Below, piece by piece: positions 22,111 to 34,319 of a DNA stretch of 52,511 bases. Position numbers and translations under genes: made by a program. Positions within the stretch are counted from its first letter, which is position 1; each line of letters begins with the position of its first letter. Source of the DNA: Gnetum montanum. Lineage: Eukaryota; Streptophyta; Gnetopsida; Gnetales; Gnetaceae. The notes beneath the pieces were generated by a model. That model was given only the letters and a program-made list of their open reading frames with translations. It did no database searches and was not told the DNA's origin. The stretch is taken from assembly GCA_015680685.1 (NCBI GenBank), contig MNCI01013699.1, positions 149,583 through 202,093 of the forward strand. The letters run 5' to 3'.

Positions 22111-24044
22111 CATGTGGGAGATTGCCATCCATGCTGATATTCTACAAAGTGGCTCCTCAATTTTGAACATTTTTGTTTTACATTATTTTTCATATGTTTT
22201 CATTTTCTTGAATATTATACATTTTTTTCTATATTTTACCTTATTTGGATTTTTCTTACATTTCTTCCTTTTTCTTTATTGCCATAAGGACTTTGGTGCA
22301 AACTACAACTATTGATTAATGGTGGTTTGTAACTTACATTTTTTACTTGATTACAAATGACTAGATTTCATCTTAGAATTTTGACATTAATTAATGGAAC
22401 ATTGATTATTTTCATGATGTCAGGTAATGAGTTCATGTCATCCACCATTCCAAAAAACTCTATGGTGTTTTCTCATTTTGTAAATATGAGGTTCCTTCTT
22501 AATGAAAACTTCAAATAAATTTATGACCTTGGTACTTTTCAAACTTGGGAAAAATTAAGTGGATGAACAAGGGTGTGGCTTCAAGGGAATTTGTCACTTT
22601 TATACTTGCCTACCATCTGGGTTGTATGAGTATTTCCATGGATTCCTCACCATTCCTACGTTGACCAATAAATAGAAAGCAATGTCTTTGCATGGTTTGG
22701 TTTCCATTGGTAAATAATAATAATGGGAATTCAAAGCACACTTCTTAGAGACAATAATGGGCTACAAGTACTGGTTATGGGGCGGGATAGACATGTTACC
22801 CATGCTTGAAAGCACTCCTCTAACTAAGGCCCTTTTCCCTTCATGCTTCTTTTTTCTTCTTTCTTTGGAATGGTGAGTGGCCTGTAAGGATGTTCTTGTA
22901 CCTTGAAGGGTGGAATGATCTAATGTGTCAATGAAAAGTCATTAGAAGTGGATGGTTTTGATTCTAATTAAGGATGGAAGCTATCAAGTCATATTAATCA
23001 CATCCTCCACAAGGGACTTCATGTAATCACAATGCAAGACTCCATTCCATATTCTCTCTCTCTCTCTCTCTCTCTAATACACTCATTCTTTCCATGTACC
23101 ACCTCACTACCTCTTTTCATGATTTTTTCAATGGGTTCATTTTGAGAAGGTCTTCATTCTTTGATGGTTTCTCTGGTGATTTGATTTTTAACAATCCATG
23201 ACCATTAATCATCCTTAGGGTCCACTGACTCCTTGGTTTGAGAGCATGCAAGGGCATTAAGGGCATAAGCCTGCTATGGGAAGGACCCACTTGCATACTC
23301 CTTGGTTGGGATGGTTAAATTCCTTATCCCTTAGCCATTTTTCTTTCAAAAAATTTATTTTCCACCTCAGTGCATATAGTTTTTGCATTCCTTGTCACAT
23401 AAATCTCCTACTAAATATTTGTTCAAACATATTCCTAGCCCTCTTCAAGCATTCGTCCTTATTCTAGGCTTTTCTGGCTTCCTCTGGATCCCAATTTCAT
23501 GAAAAATTTCTTTTTCTTACTTAGTTTTTAATTGGGGAAACTTTCATTTTTGGCTATGTTGACACATCCTCGTTGACACAATTAGATGCGTCGACGCATG
23601 GAATAAATAGTATAAATAGTGACAGGAGTTAGGAATATGTTCACATTTGCTTTAAAATGCCAAGGAAGTTATTGTAGTTTTTAGAGCCTAGAGTCTTTTT
23701 GAGCCCATAACTTCCTAACCACTTATCCAAATCAACTTGTTCTTTGATCTTGCAACTAATAAAGGTGAGCTTTACATAATGGGAACCACAAACCTATGGT
23801 TTTTGATAGAAAATTTTTCAAACTTTTTATAACTCCAACATGGTTTAACTAATAAAATAATATTAAATATTACTAATTCACTTAAGTTAAACCTTATCAA
23901 CAAACTTGGATATCCATTATAATAAAATAATCAATCTACCATAATCACAACAAGCCTAAATGTAACTAGCCAAATGAGAAAAGGTATCAAAGTGTTATAA
24001 ATTACACATAGAATGGTAATCTTTGGCTATGTTTGTGATCACAG
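22111..24044 (+). other. Post-pol spacer of E1
   Basis: Non-coding, homologous to the E6 spacer. It holds a (CT)n microsatellite (about 23056-23083), the stretch that E2 and E5 share in inverse orientation, and a compact dyad-plus-TATA unit (23586-23619). It ends in GTTTGTGATCACAG immediately before the ATG of the extra ORF. Confidence 0.65.
23586..23619 (+). promoter_or_regulatory. Internal dyad word and TATA box of E1
   Basis: ATGCGTCGACGCAT (23586-23599) is a perfect 14-bp palindrome. TATAAATAG follows at 23611-23619. Word type and spacing resemble the U3 promoters of the LTRs in this window. It lies about 430 bp upstream of the extra ORF start. E6 keeps the TATA at the same relative place. 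Confidence 0.5.
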
Positions 24045-26612
24045 ATGGTTCCAAAGAGACCATCAAAACAAGGATCATCCCAACCACAGGAGAAGTGACT
24101 GAGAGGAAGAAGGGGTCAACAACCACAACAACCCCAGGAAGGAGAAGTAGAAACACACATCATAGAACCTTTTTGGGAGGATCCTAAAGTGGAATCTATC
24201 CATTAGATTCCCACCATAGAAATAGAATAGTCTAGGAAAGATGAGGTAACAAGGCCTAGACCAAATTTAGAATTCACCTTGATAGAGGCCTGCCTTAGAA
24301 AAATTCATTCTAAGGAGGTCCAAAGTGCGATTCTCCAAGAACTTAACTTTGGTCCCTTCTTGGACCTGGTGCTAGAAGAGGTGTAGACTCAACTATAAGA
24401 ACTTCCTATGTGGGCCTTCCTCACTTCCAATGGGAAGTGGTACATGAAAGAGACTTACCTCTTATAGAATAACTAATAGGTAAATGCCACAGTGAAGATC
24501 AAGGACATTAGTGTGTCCTATTTGGTTGAGGTCATTGCAGAGGCCCTCAAGTTACCTAACAATGGAACAATGTTTGTAGAGATCTCTACATAAGTAAACT
24601 CTAATGTTAAAAATGAATGGGTCCAATAGTGTTATGAAGTGGATTGTAAGGAGTATGATGCACTCACCAAGGAAGAGGGGGTCTACTTCAAGATTGCAGA
24701 CTATCACCTAAACCCAATGAGGAGGCCAAGCAAGATCACTACCTTCTCTTCCTGTGCATGTGCTTTTCTAAGTAGAAAATTTCCAATAAACCTTCCTTAG
24801 CTCATCTTCTTGAAGATTGAAAAAAGATTCAAAGATAATTAGTGTGGGAAGAAGAAACTTCTCTTTCCTTACCTAATCCAAAAACTTTGTAAAAGAGGAA
24901 GGATAACCCATTATATTAATAACATGCTTCACCATGCTCCTACCACATATTGGAAAGAGATGATGAAAGAAAAAGCATCCACCAAGTTACTTAAAGGGGA
25001 GTAGTCACCACCATCACCACCAGCTCAAGAAATAACATCGAAGGCTCATGTGGTAATTGAGTGCATAAAGAAGCTCCATGAGCAACTTCTGTAGTAGTAG
25101 TAGGAAGGACCAAGTGGTTAAGAATCCTTTGTCTTCTAACCATCATCGAGTCATGTCAACAAAGTCACACGAACCATCAACTAGCTAGAAGAGACTGCAT
25201 CATTATTTTTGGCACAAAGAATGTAGGTGCTTAAGAGATCATATCCAATTGGCTGAGAAGTAATGATGTCCATCCCTAAACAACAAAAATTCCTAGATAT
25301 CTCTGAAAATCTTACCACTTCCTTAGTGGACATGGAGGAGGATGAGGGAGCAACTGTCTTGGTGATGTAGCACCATAGGTAGGAAAAATTGGTAGAGGTG
25401 ACGGTCAATTGATTTGTAGAGGCCTTGAACACTCCTGCAACTATTGTGCTAGACATTACTACACTCAAAGATGTACAGGCATCTGTAGAAGTAGGTAATG
25501 GAAGGCTAAGTTTAGCCCAACATGAGGAGGTGTTGGATTGACTAGTAGAAGCTAGCAAACCACTTCTAGAGATCTTTAATCTCTTGAAAAACATCATTGC
25601 TACTTAGTCGAAGTTTTTGAAGACCAAGGGCAAGCTCATCATTGCAAACGTCCAACTTGAGACTTCCACAATTGAAAATCAATGGTTGGCTACGACAATT
25701 GCAAAATTGAGAGCTTGCTTGACCGATGCTACCATTCTAAGCTAATCAGTTACACGAGATGAAGCTTTCTTATAGCTTTAGAACAAACTAAAAGAAGCTG
25801 AGAATGCAAAGGAGATGATGATCTTTGATGCATCCTTATCAGAGGCTTTGGCCTTCAACACTAATAAGGACTTGTCACAAGTCCACAAGGGGAATTGAAC
25901 TTTGACAAAGGACATTCACTGCCTATGTAATGTCAGAGAAAAAAAGAACCAAATAGTTGAATTTGTGTGACAGCAGCAAGAGTAGCTTGCCAAGATAAAC
26001 ATGGACCTGAGGAGGTTAGTAGCCAAAAATCACAATCTCTCAATGGAGGAAGTCTGTGTCCTTTACCAGAAAATGATCATTGAGGTAGCTACTTAGAAAA
26101 ATTAGGCCTTGAAATTCAAATGTGTAAAGAATCATTACAGGGACTAGGTTGGACTCCTCAAGGAGGTGAACGAAAAAGAGATTCAACTGGCCAAGGCAAA
26201 AATGAAGGAGGCTCTCTACCAACTCTAAAAAGGTGATGTATGACAACCAATCTTTGATGGATTGAATTCCTACAACAAAGTGGAGATCTTCTTGAAGGAG
26301 TTGCAGATTGAAGAGATGACTAAATACATGGAGCTTGCCAACCTTTGTTTCATAAACTTGGCAATGCTGATGGCTAGTAGGCTATAGTTAGAGTTAGAGA
26401 AATAGGTGACCAACTCGTACCTCCTTTATAAGGTCAAGTTCAAGCATCATAAGGACAACAAGCAGAAGTTGGAAATGGCTAATGCAGAGCTTGAAGTTCT
26501 TAGTAGCTGGTTTACAAATCAATGATCAGTTGCTAAGAACTTGGATAAGAGAACAAATGACTACCAGGAGCTACAAAACCTCGTTAGGATGTTTAATGTA
26601 GAACATAAATAA
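24045..26612 (+). pseudogene. Post-pol extra ORF of E1, 855 codons, single frame with stops
   Basis: I do not recognise the protein. It occupies the place of the env-like ORF of Athila elements, but I see no signal peptide or membrane segment. From the ATG at 24045 (directly after CACAG) to a TAA at 26610-26612, one frame holds throughout. By hand count it has about 41 internal stops: 26 TAG, 7 TAA, 8 TGA. The TAGs sit where Gln fits, for instance four in a row at about 25092-25103. The first 50 residues are Lys/Gln/Pro-rich. A mid part (about 24450-24900) is globular-looking, with many aromatic residues. From about 25560 to the end the sequence is Leu/Lys/Glu/Gln-rich and looks like long coiled coil. 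E6 has the start of the same ORF. Possible roles are a structural or host-interaction protein; none is shown. Confidence 0.7.
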
Positions 26613-26709
26613 TTTATAGTTTGTTTTTTCAACATCATTGAACTATTCTTAGTAATGCCTTGTTCGTGGGACATTCTTGTACTAGCCCACATTAGTGATG
26701 CTGCATGTG
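26613..26709 (+). other. E1 sequence between extra ORF and E3 insertion
   Basis: About 95 bp, without clear motif. If the TAA at 26610 was once a Gln codon, the frame could continue to the insertion. 26705-26709 is the left ATGTG target duplication of E3. Confidence 0.4.
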
Positions 26710-27962
26710 TGGATCATTTAACTTAGAAGCAGGGGATGAATAAGTTTTCCAAATCAAAACTTAAAAAAAAAAAGCATAGACATACAAATTTATGTGGTTT
26801 CCCAACTTGGGTACTCCATACTCATAGGGTAGATCACAAGCACGCCTCTAAACTTTGTTGCTCTCAAATTGTGATTGAAGGGTCCACACTTTGTATAGTC
26901 ATCAAGCCCCACTTTGGAGTGTTGTACCACAACACCAATCACTCAACCTCACAAGGTCTTGTTAGGCTTAGAAATGTGTTTTCAAGGCTTCCACAACCTT
27001 TACAATCTTGAGCTCTACACTAAAGTGTTATACTATAGCACCAACATCTCAATCCTCCAAGATCCTGACAAGCTCAAGGAACTCAACCCCTCAGGGCAGT
27101 AAGGACAAGAAATACAAGGAATGATTACAACTCAATTTGCTGATCCTTGCACAATTAGGTGTAACACACTTTACAAAGAAAAAATGATTAGATAATGAGG
27201 AGAAATAGAGAATAAATGATTACAAATGATTGTACAATGAATACAAAAATGCATGCATATTTACCAATGCACATGAAGTCTTCTTATAGCTACCGTGTTG
27301 CTAAATCCTTTTTGAAACTTGTGCAATGGCTAGCTAATGATCACCAATAGTTGTGGGAGACGTTTTTCTCATGGTTGAGATGTTTCTCTAAATTTGGCTT
27401 CAAATCTAGAAAGACATCTTTTTTCCCTAAAAGATGTCTTTCTAAAGTCTCCATCCTGGAAGAAGTCTTTACTTAATGGAAGACATCTTTCTATTTTTGG
27501 TCTGCATCCTGTAAAGATGTCTTTGCCTCATGAAAGACATTTTTAGCTAGGGAAATATTTCTTGTTATTTTTGTAGATGTCTTTTTCTGAAATTTCTTTT
27601 AGTTCACCTCAAATCTACCAAGACATCTACTACTTCCCAAAGACATCTTTTTTTACTTTCTCTTGCATGACAAATGCATCATTCCTTGTCCATAGCCTTG
27701 GCCTTTCACATGCTTAGATGATGATAAATTTTCTTGTTCAATATCAAGTCCTTGTCCACATTCTTTTAATGTTTATTTGAAAACATGTGAATGACCTCCT
27801 TCTTTGAGCTCTAGGATAGTTCGTTTGATGTCCTCTTTAGCTCATCTTGGTTTTTTATGTACATAGTCATATAAACAAAATAATCATAAAATCATGCAAA
27901 CAAATTTTATCTCCATTTTACTTAACGTTTTGAGCACATCAAAACACACAAAAAGGTCCACA
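26710..27962 (-). mobile_element. E3 3' LTR
   Basis: 1253 bp, matching 36087-37247. Contains the AGACATCT/AGATGTCT word array (about 27360-27660). The TATA box on the minus strand (GCTATAAGAAG) lies near 27283-27293. Confidence 0.9.
27360..27660. promoter_or_regulatory. AGACATCT/AGATGTCT word array, E3 3' LTR U3
   Basis: At least eight copies of (A)AGACATCTTT or its complement, 20-60 bp apart, between the LTR start and the TATA box. The 5' LTR has the same array at 36705-36955. Confidence 0.65.
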
Positions 27963-29883
27963 ATCTTCTCATTTTTGTGATGTTCAAAACTTAAGAAAAT
28001 GGGAATCATACAAATCTAACCATACTACTCTCCCCCTTTTTGAATGGCAACAAAAAGGATAAGCTACATAAACTTGGATAGAAACAATATAAAATAACAA
28101 TATAATATGGAGAACCAAATATCACTCATAATCCTAAAAAGATATAGGAAGTATGTATTTACCAGGTCCATGAATAGGTACCCCAAAGTTGGTAAGAGTA
28201 GAACAATTTTTCCAAGTGAAATTCAACCTTGAAGTAAAGGCTTAAGCAACCTGTCTCTAAAAAAATATGACATTAGTAATGCAAGGTGCTTGGAATTTAG
28301 ATAAACTTCATTTTTATACAACTTGGGCATAACTCCATGATGAGATAAATATAGCCATACAAATTCACAATGGAAAATCATTGATGTCAAATGAATACAT
28401 TCCCATAAAGTAATCATGTTATTGCTCAAAATGTAGTGAAAATTGAGAACTACTCTTTTGAGGTCAAAATAAGAAGCTGTAATTAATTCAATTAGAACCA
28501 TCAACATTCAATTTTAACGATCAAAGCTATGAGTGAGAAATGCATACTTTGATGTTTGTTCAAGGCAATGCAACATCCAAAACCATTGAGTAAAAATAAA
28601 ACATGCTAATAAATATACATTCATACACTTCATGAAATTCTATCCTAATGTAAATATGATCACATAAAAATAGTCAGTAAATACAAAATATCAAAGATAG
28701 AGCATGTAGAAATAAAGTATCACACAAATAGGAAAGCAACAAGCTGTGCCTCACATATATCAAGAACTGATCCAGGTTTTTCAACCAATATTTAAGCTTG
28801 AAGTGAAGTGTGAATGTTGAGGAGCAAGTAATCTTTCTTCAAAATAAGTAATTAGTATGAATCTTCATCTTGGTAAATGAGCATATAACAATATACAACT
28901 TAAAACCAGCCATGTCAAATTCTCAAAGTAAATTATCAAAAGCACTACTCTTATCATGGATAATTTGCATCTCAAAGCAAATTATTCAATAGATAACTCA
29001 ACCAAAAACACAAATACCCAAAAAAAAGGATCTAGCTGTGCTCATAATATCAACTACTTGCTATATAAAAATAGATATTTCATGCTTAAGCTTATGATTG
29101 AACATCAAATAGGTGGGCTGTCAGTTCAAAACAATGAGAACCAACACATAAATTGATGCTCAAGACTAAAGATAAAAGAAAACTGATTTCATAGATAGCA
29201 TTATGTAATTATAGATTCAACCAAAAGAATTTATCAAAAGAATATGAAATTCATGCATGTTTTGATTTTAGTACAACTCAGTAGAACAACCACACTCATT
29301 TACAAACAAAATATGTTGATAAGAAACTAAGTTATCTACCTTATAAAGTCCTAATACACAACCATTCAAGACTTTGTCATTCCAATAAATACCTCTTGAA
29401 GTTCTTTTCTTTCTCATTGTGCATTGTCGCTGACTTCCCCTACATTAAGGACTCCCAAGATGCTTGAGATGTAGGTTCCCCCTACATATGTGCTACTTAT
29501 CTTGGGCTTTTAAGATCAACACGTAAAAATCACAAACACACTATAACAATAGATTAACATTAAGCTTAATTTGTGCAAATCTAGATCTTCAACTAGCAAA
29601 ATTGATAGAGGTTTATCTTATCTTCTAAATGGAAAAAATCATTTCAAGGAATATGAGCATAGATACAGATCATCACAAGAACTTTAGATTGAGCAAGGCA
29701 AGATATCAAACCAAGGGAAACTATTACAAGAGCTATTAAATCTTGACAAAACTAATCAATATCATGAATGAATGAGAGAAATAAGAGAAATTCTCTAGAC
29801 ACTTCTTCCATATTTTTGATTTAAGACATGCATAATTTTCACTATCCTTATTAACTAGCAAGAAAAGTGATAGAGACTTACCT
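27963..29883 (-). other. E3 3' interior, non-coding
   Basis: No pol motif is found on either strand. A purine-rich tract on the minus strand (CAAAAAGGGGGAGAG, about 28030-28045) resembles a copia polypurine tract but lies about 65 bp from the LTR. The 94-codon frame at 28507-28223 has no recognised motif. Confidence 0.5.
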
Positions 29884-30834
29884 TGACTAGGGTAAATTTG
29901 GTGCTGGATACCTTTAATTATTATCTTTTTTTCATTGTAGAGAACTCAACTCATCTATGACTAATCCATGAGTCGTATCCCTTGGAGGAACAGTTTCAAA
30001 GTCAAAGAATCATCAAGATAATAAATGGTTAGAATCAAGTCCAAAAAATTCTACACTTATGCCTATCACTCATAAGTAAAATAATGAACCTTTATCCTAA
30101 CTTCTAATCACAAGTTCAAGAATAAAGATTTATAATTAAATCAAATTGGAGTCAAAGTTACAAGCATAGATGATGATGAGGATTACAATGAAGACCTCAC
30201 CTAAATTGTGATTCTACCTTGTTGTTTGGATAATGTAGTGACCTCAATAGTTCAACACTGTACTCTAATGGTTTATAGATGTCACAAGGTTTTAACAAAT
30301 TATCACTTAATAATTCCTCAAAGAAATTAGACTTTAACTTAACATGGTTTTTGCTTGGGAATCAATTCTATACTTTCTTTTTTTATGTATACATATTTCT
30401 CTCTCTATCTATTTATCTCTCTTTCTATCTTGGGCATGTGTTTATACTCTAAAGGTATCTAAAATGAAATATGGGATAATCAATCCTTATCATAGGCATC
30501 AATGTCAATCGATATCTACTTTGTCAATTTTCATTGTAGCCTCAATCTCCTATGATCATCACCACAAGTCACTTGTCTCTGTTTTGATTGATATTTAGAT
30601 TTGTTCCTTCTAGTCAATCCATGATATCAATCCTTATCACTATCACAATCTAGATCAATTTTGTATGTATCATCCTTATCACTATCACGATTACCTGCAA
30701 TAGCCAAAATAAATGTCATTAGTTCATATCAATTTAGGTAGCAAAAATTGATGATTTTTGATATGTCATATGATAAAAAATAAAAATACTTTATCCATTA
30801 CTATGTAACATAAAACATTTTATGGGGTTCAACA
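29884..30834 (-). mobile_element. E7 3' LTR
   Basis: Matches 33353-34319. In minus orientation it starts at 30834 with TGTTGAACC. Next to its start, on the interior side, is GTCAAGGGCTA, a decayed polypurine tract similar to that of E2. Confidence 0.85.
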
Positions 30835-31375
30835 TAGCCCTTGACTAGCCTTTGTCTAGAGTCTAGCCATAAAGGCAAAAACAAAACATAATGCCCCTCC
30901 CCAATACAAAAGAGATACTATAAAAATATACATTAAAACATAACATAACACATCTGGCTGAAAAGAGTCTAAAATGTAAAAGGTGGCCATGAACATGAAC
31001 AAAAGTGGCCATCAAAACATAAATTTTCAAAATAAAATATCATAATTTGGAGGTTGTATCAAGCCTCCAAGCTTGCATCCATGTCATCCTCATTTGGGAG
31101 GGTTCTTCTTCCTCATCATCATTGGGATCTGATTATGGACATGTTTTTCAATGTCTATTATCCTCTTATCCAGAGTGTTGATGGTACAACTGAGCTACTA
31201 TAGAATTGAGAGGATCTTCTACTGGGTGGATTGCACCTCACTGTTGGCCCTAAACTTCGGTTTGCACTAGCCCTAAACTTTGGATGTGGATTTTACACAA
31301 TGGGGTGGTGATTTATAATAGAATTCATAGCCTCGCGAATGTTTTACTATATATATATTTTTACTTTTCCAGTTA

Positions 31376-32100
31376 TCAATTCATATTGCAGCTACGATTA
31401 GGCTCAATATATTTTAGGATGATTTTTATCACTACATTAATATAGATTAATATAGTGGAATTATAGGTTGCAAACGTATCGGTATTCATCAAAGCTGCGT
31501 TGATAAAAATATAGATTACTATAGTGGAATTACAAGTTGCAAATGTATCGATATTCATCGAAGCTGCATTGATAAAAATTAAGGCATTTAGGAAATTTTA
31601 GGGGATATTGATGCATATAGATTTAAGCTATATGAATCGATACATATGTCGATTGACATTGCTATCACATTGAAAATTTAAGGCATTTGGGAAAATCTAA
31701 AACATATCGATATATATTGATCAAGGCTACATGACTCGATATGTGTATCAATTCATATCAATGTCGCACTGTTTAGACACAAAAAAATCATGGAAATTTA
31801 CTCTTGTTCTAGTGAGATCGAGTAAATCGATATCCATTCATGTATCAGTGTCAAATCTTATTGATATGATCGAAAGTCTTGTTGGAAACTTGGACCTTTG
31901 TTACTATCATGTTGATCTAGGTCATTGTATATATATTATTATAACAAGACATCGAGACTATGATGTCTCATGATAAAGAAAAACTAGGATGTTTGTTATT
32001 TGTCTATAAACATCGATACTTTGATATTATATTGATAATTACATATTTCCTAATTGCCCTAAGTCAAGGCTATTGATATTAATCAATATTATTATAATTT
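31376..32100. repeat. ATCGATAT-type word array in E7 interior
   Basis: About 700 bp dense in TCGATA, ATCGATAT, ATTGATAT and GATATC words. It includes a 69-bp tandem duplication (31440-31508 and 31509-31577). No coding frame. It resembles the U3 word clusters of the LTRs but lies in an element interior, so it may be the remnant of another LTR. Confidence 0.5.
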
Positions 32101-33333
32101 TATTTATAAATTATTTAAATGTGTCAATTCCTCTTTTTGATTAATGAATTCTTATTCTTAGATATGAGTCCACATATAACTCGGTTAAAAAGGTCCTACC
32201 TAGGATTATTTGGGCTTGACATCACCTCATAAGGTCTATTTTATTAGGTGTAAGAATGTCTTATATCTTTAAGGTCTAAACCTTTCCTATGATTTAAGGA
32301 TTCGAAATGCATTACTTACCTCTAACTCATTTCCCAACTTGTTATTGGTTTAGCTTTCAAGTTGGTTATACCCTACTATCATATCCTTTATTACTTGGTT
32401 ATCTCCCCCTCCTTAATTAAACTAAGGTATGTAACATACCTAGGTTAATTAGCAAAGATAAATTATTAAAAGGAAACATGGTCAAAGGATATACCAAAAG
32501 TAAGAATTGCCTTGGGTTATATATATGCAGATGACTAAGAGGGTACCAAGGTAATGGCTGAACAAGTGTTAGTATCCATCATTGGCCACCATAGTAGGGA
32601 TCTCCACCACTGACACCTATGGAATACATAATGGGACACACAAAGAAAACCCATGCACAAAAGCACCACTAGTTAAAAGAGATTACCATATAAAAGAAAA
32701 TAGGAAGATAACACAATGAAAATGAAAAAGAGGAATAGAAAAAGTTGAAAATGAGTTAAAAAAAAAAGCAAAAGGAAAAAAATAATCTAAGAAGTACAAA
32801 GAAACAAAAGAAAAGTAACTAAATAATGGAGTAAGAGGAATGATTAGAAGTAATGATGTCCATTAAAATACTAACTATGGAGGAGTCACTCCTTTGCTAC
32901 CAGTGTTATACCCTAGTTCTAAGGTAGTGGCATCATTATTTAATTGGTAATTGTTGCCTGACCCTTAAACACTCTACTTACAGAAGGGGGTTCTTGTCGG
33001 ATGATTGAAGTTGTGAGTTTGGAACATCACCCCAACTGTAATGTTCTTGTGGGAGTGTGGCTCAGCTCATGATGGAAGGTTCTTGTGGGGTTATCTTTTT
33101 TTTTTTCTTTTTTTCTTGCTTTATTTTTTCTCTCTCTATTTTTTCATCAATTTTTTGCTCTTTTTTTCCTTTTTTCTCTCTCTCTCTTTTTTGCAAGAAA
33201 TCAAATATTTGATTGACTTCAATCATGAGGTTCTTGTGGGAGGCAACTTCATTTTGTAAGGGTTGCTGACAAAACATTGATCTTACTTGATATCAGTAGA
33301 TGTCTTTACCACAAGAGAAACTCTATCGACTTA
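32101..33333. other. E7 interior, low-complexity
   Basis: Non-coding. An A-rich stretch lies at about 32690-32830 and a long T/TC-rich tract at about 33090-33195. Open frames across the TC tract are simple-sequence readings. Confidence 0.5.
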
Positions 33334-33349
33334 CCCAACAACGACACCA
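33334..33349 (-). other. Primer binding site of E7 (tRNA-Asp type)
   Basis: On the minus strand TGGTGTCGTTGTTGGG, three bases after the LTR end CTCGTCA. It is a decayed TGGCGCCGTTGCCGGG with C-to-T changes only. Confidence 0.7.
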
Positions 33350-33352
33350 AAA

Positions 33353-34319
33353 TGACGAGCTAGGCTAAATTTAGTGCTTGATACCTTTAATTATTATCTT
33401 TCTTTCATTATAGAGAAGTCACCTCGTTTGTGACTGACCCGCGAGTCATATCCCATGGAGGAACGATTCCAAAGTCAAAGAATCATCAAGACAATAAATG
33501 GTTAGAATTAAATCCAAAAAACATTTCACACTTATGCCTATCACTCATAAGTAAAATTATGAATCTTTATCCTAACTTCTAATCACAAGTTCAAGAATAA
33601 AGATTTATAATTCATTCAAATTGAAGTCAAAGTTACAAGCATAAATGATGATGAGAATTACAAGAAAGACTTCACTTAAATTGTGATTCTACCTTGTTGT
33701 CTAGACAATGCAGCAACCTCAATAGTCCAACACTAGACTCTAATGGCTTATGCTATCACAAGGTTTTAACAAATTCTCACTTAATAATTCTTAAAAGAAA
33801 TTAGACTTCAACTTGACATGGTTTTTTCTTGGGGATCAATTATGTACTTTCTCTTTTTATGTATACATATTTCTATCTATCTATCTCTCTATCTACCTAT
33901 CGCTCTATCTATCTTGGGCATGTATTTATACTCTAAGGGTATCTAAAATGAAATATGGGATAATTGATCCTTATCATAAGCATCAATGTCAATCAATATC
34001 TACTTTGTTGATTTTCATTGCAACCTTGATCTCTCACGATCATCGTCACAAGTTTCTTATCTCTATTTTGATTGATATCCATATTTGCTCCTTTTGATCA
34101 ATTCGTGATATCAATCCTTATTGCTATCATGATTTGGATCAATTTAGTATGTATTGATCCTTATCGTTGCCGCGATTACTTGTAATGGCCAAAATAAACA
34201 TCATTAGTTCATATCAATTTAGGTAGCAAAAATTGATGATTTTCAATATGTCATATGATAAAAAATAAAAATACTTTATCCATTACTATGTAACATAAAA
34301 CATTTTACATGGTTCAACA
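33353..34319 (-). mobile_element. E7 5' LTR
   Basis: In minus orientation: start TGTTGAACC (34319), a cluster of TTGATCC/GATATC/ATCAAT words (about 34170-33958), TATA box TATAAATA (33923-33930), then a degenerate (TATC)n tract (about 33870-33915). Confidence 0.85.

Larger units (their letters stand above)
29884..34319 (-). mobile_element. E7: non-coding LTR element (LARD-like) nested in E3
   Basis: Direct LTRs of about 950-970 bp (29884-30834 and 33353-34319) flank 2.5 kb without coding potential. The primer site next to the right LTR is of tRNA-Asp type (33334-33349), so it reads on the minus strand and probably depends on Athila-like enzymes. This matches the class called large retrotransposon derivatives (LARD). 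It splits the gag of E3 from the E3 3' interior. I could not identify a convincing target duplication (TACCT on the left, CTTGT on the right). Confidence 0.8.

Noticed and set aside
24045-26612. TAG reassigned to glutamine (alternative genetic code or recoding)
   Set aside because: TAA and TGA stops occur in the same frame, catalytic residues of neighbouring domains are also mutated, and other elements show frameshifts. Decay by deamination explains the TAG excess.
28223-29156. pol remnant in the 3' interior of E3
   Set aside because: No integrase, RT or RNase H motif could be read on either strand.
33041-33277. Open frames on both strands over the TC-rich tract
   Set aside because: Simple-sequence translation (Phe/Leu or Lys/Glu runs) inside the non-coding interior of E7.
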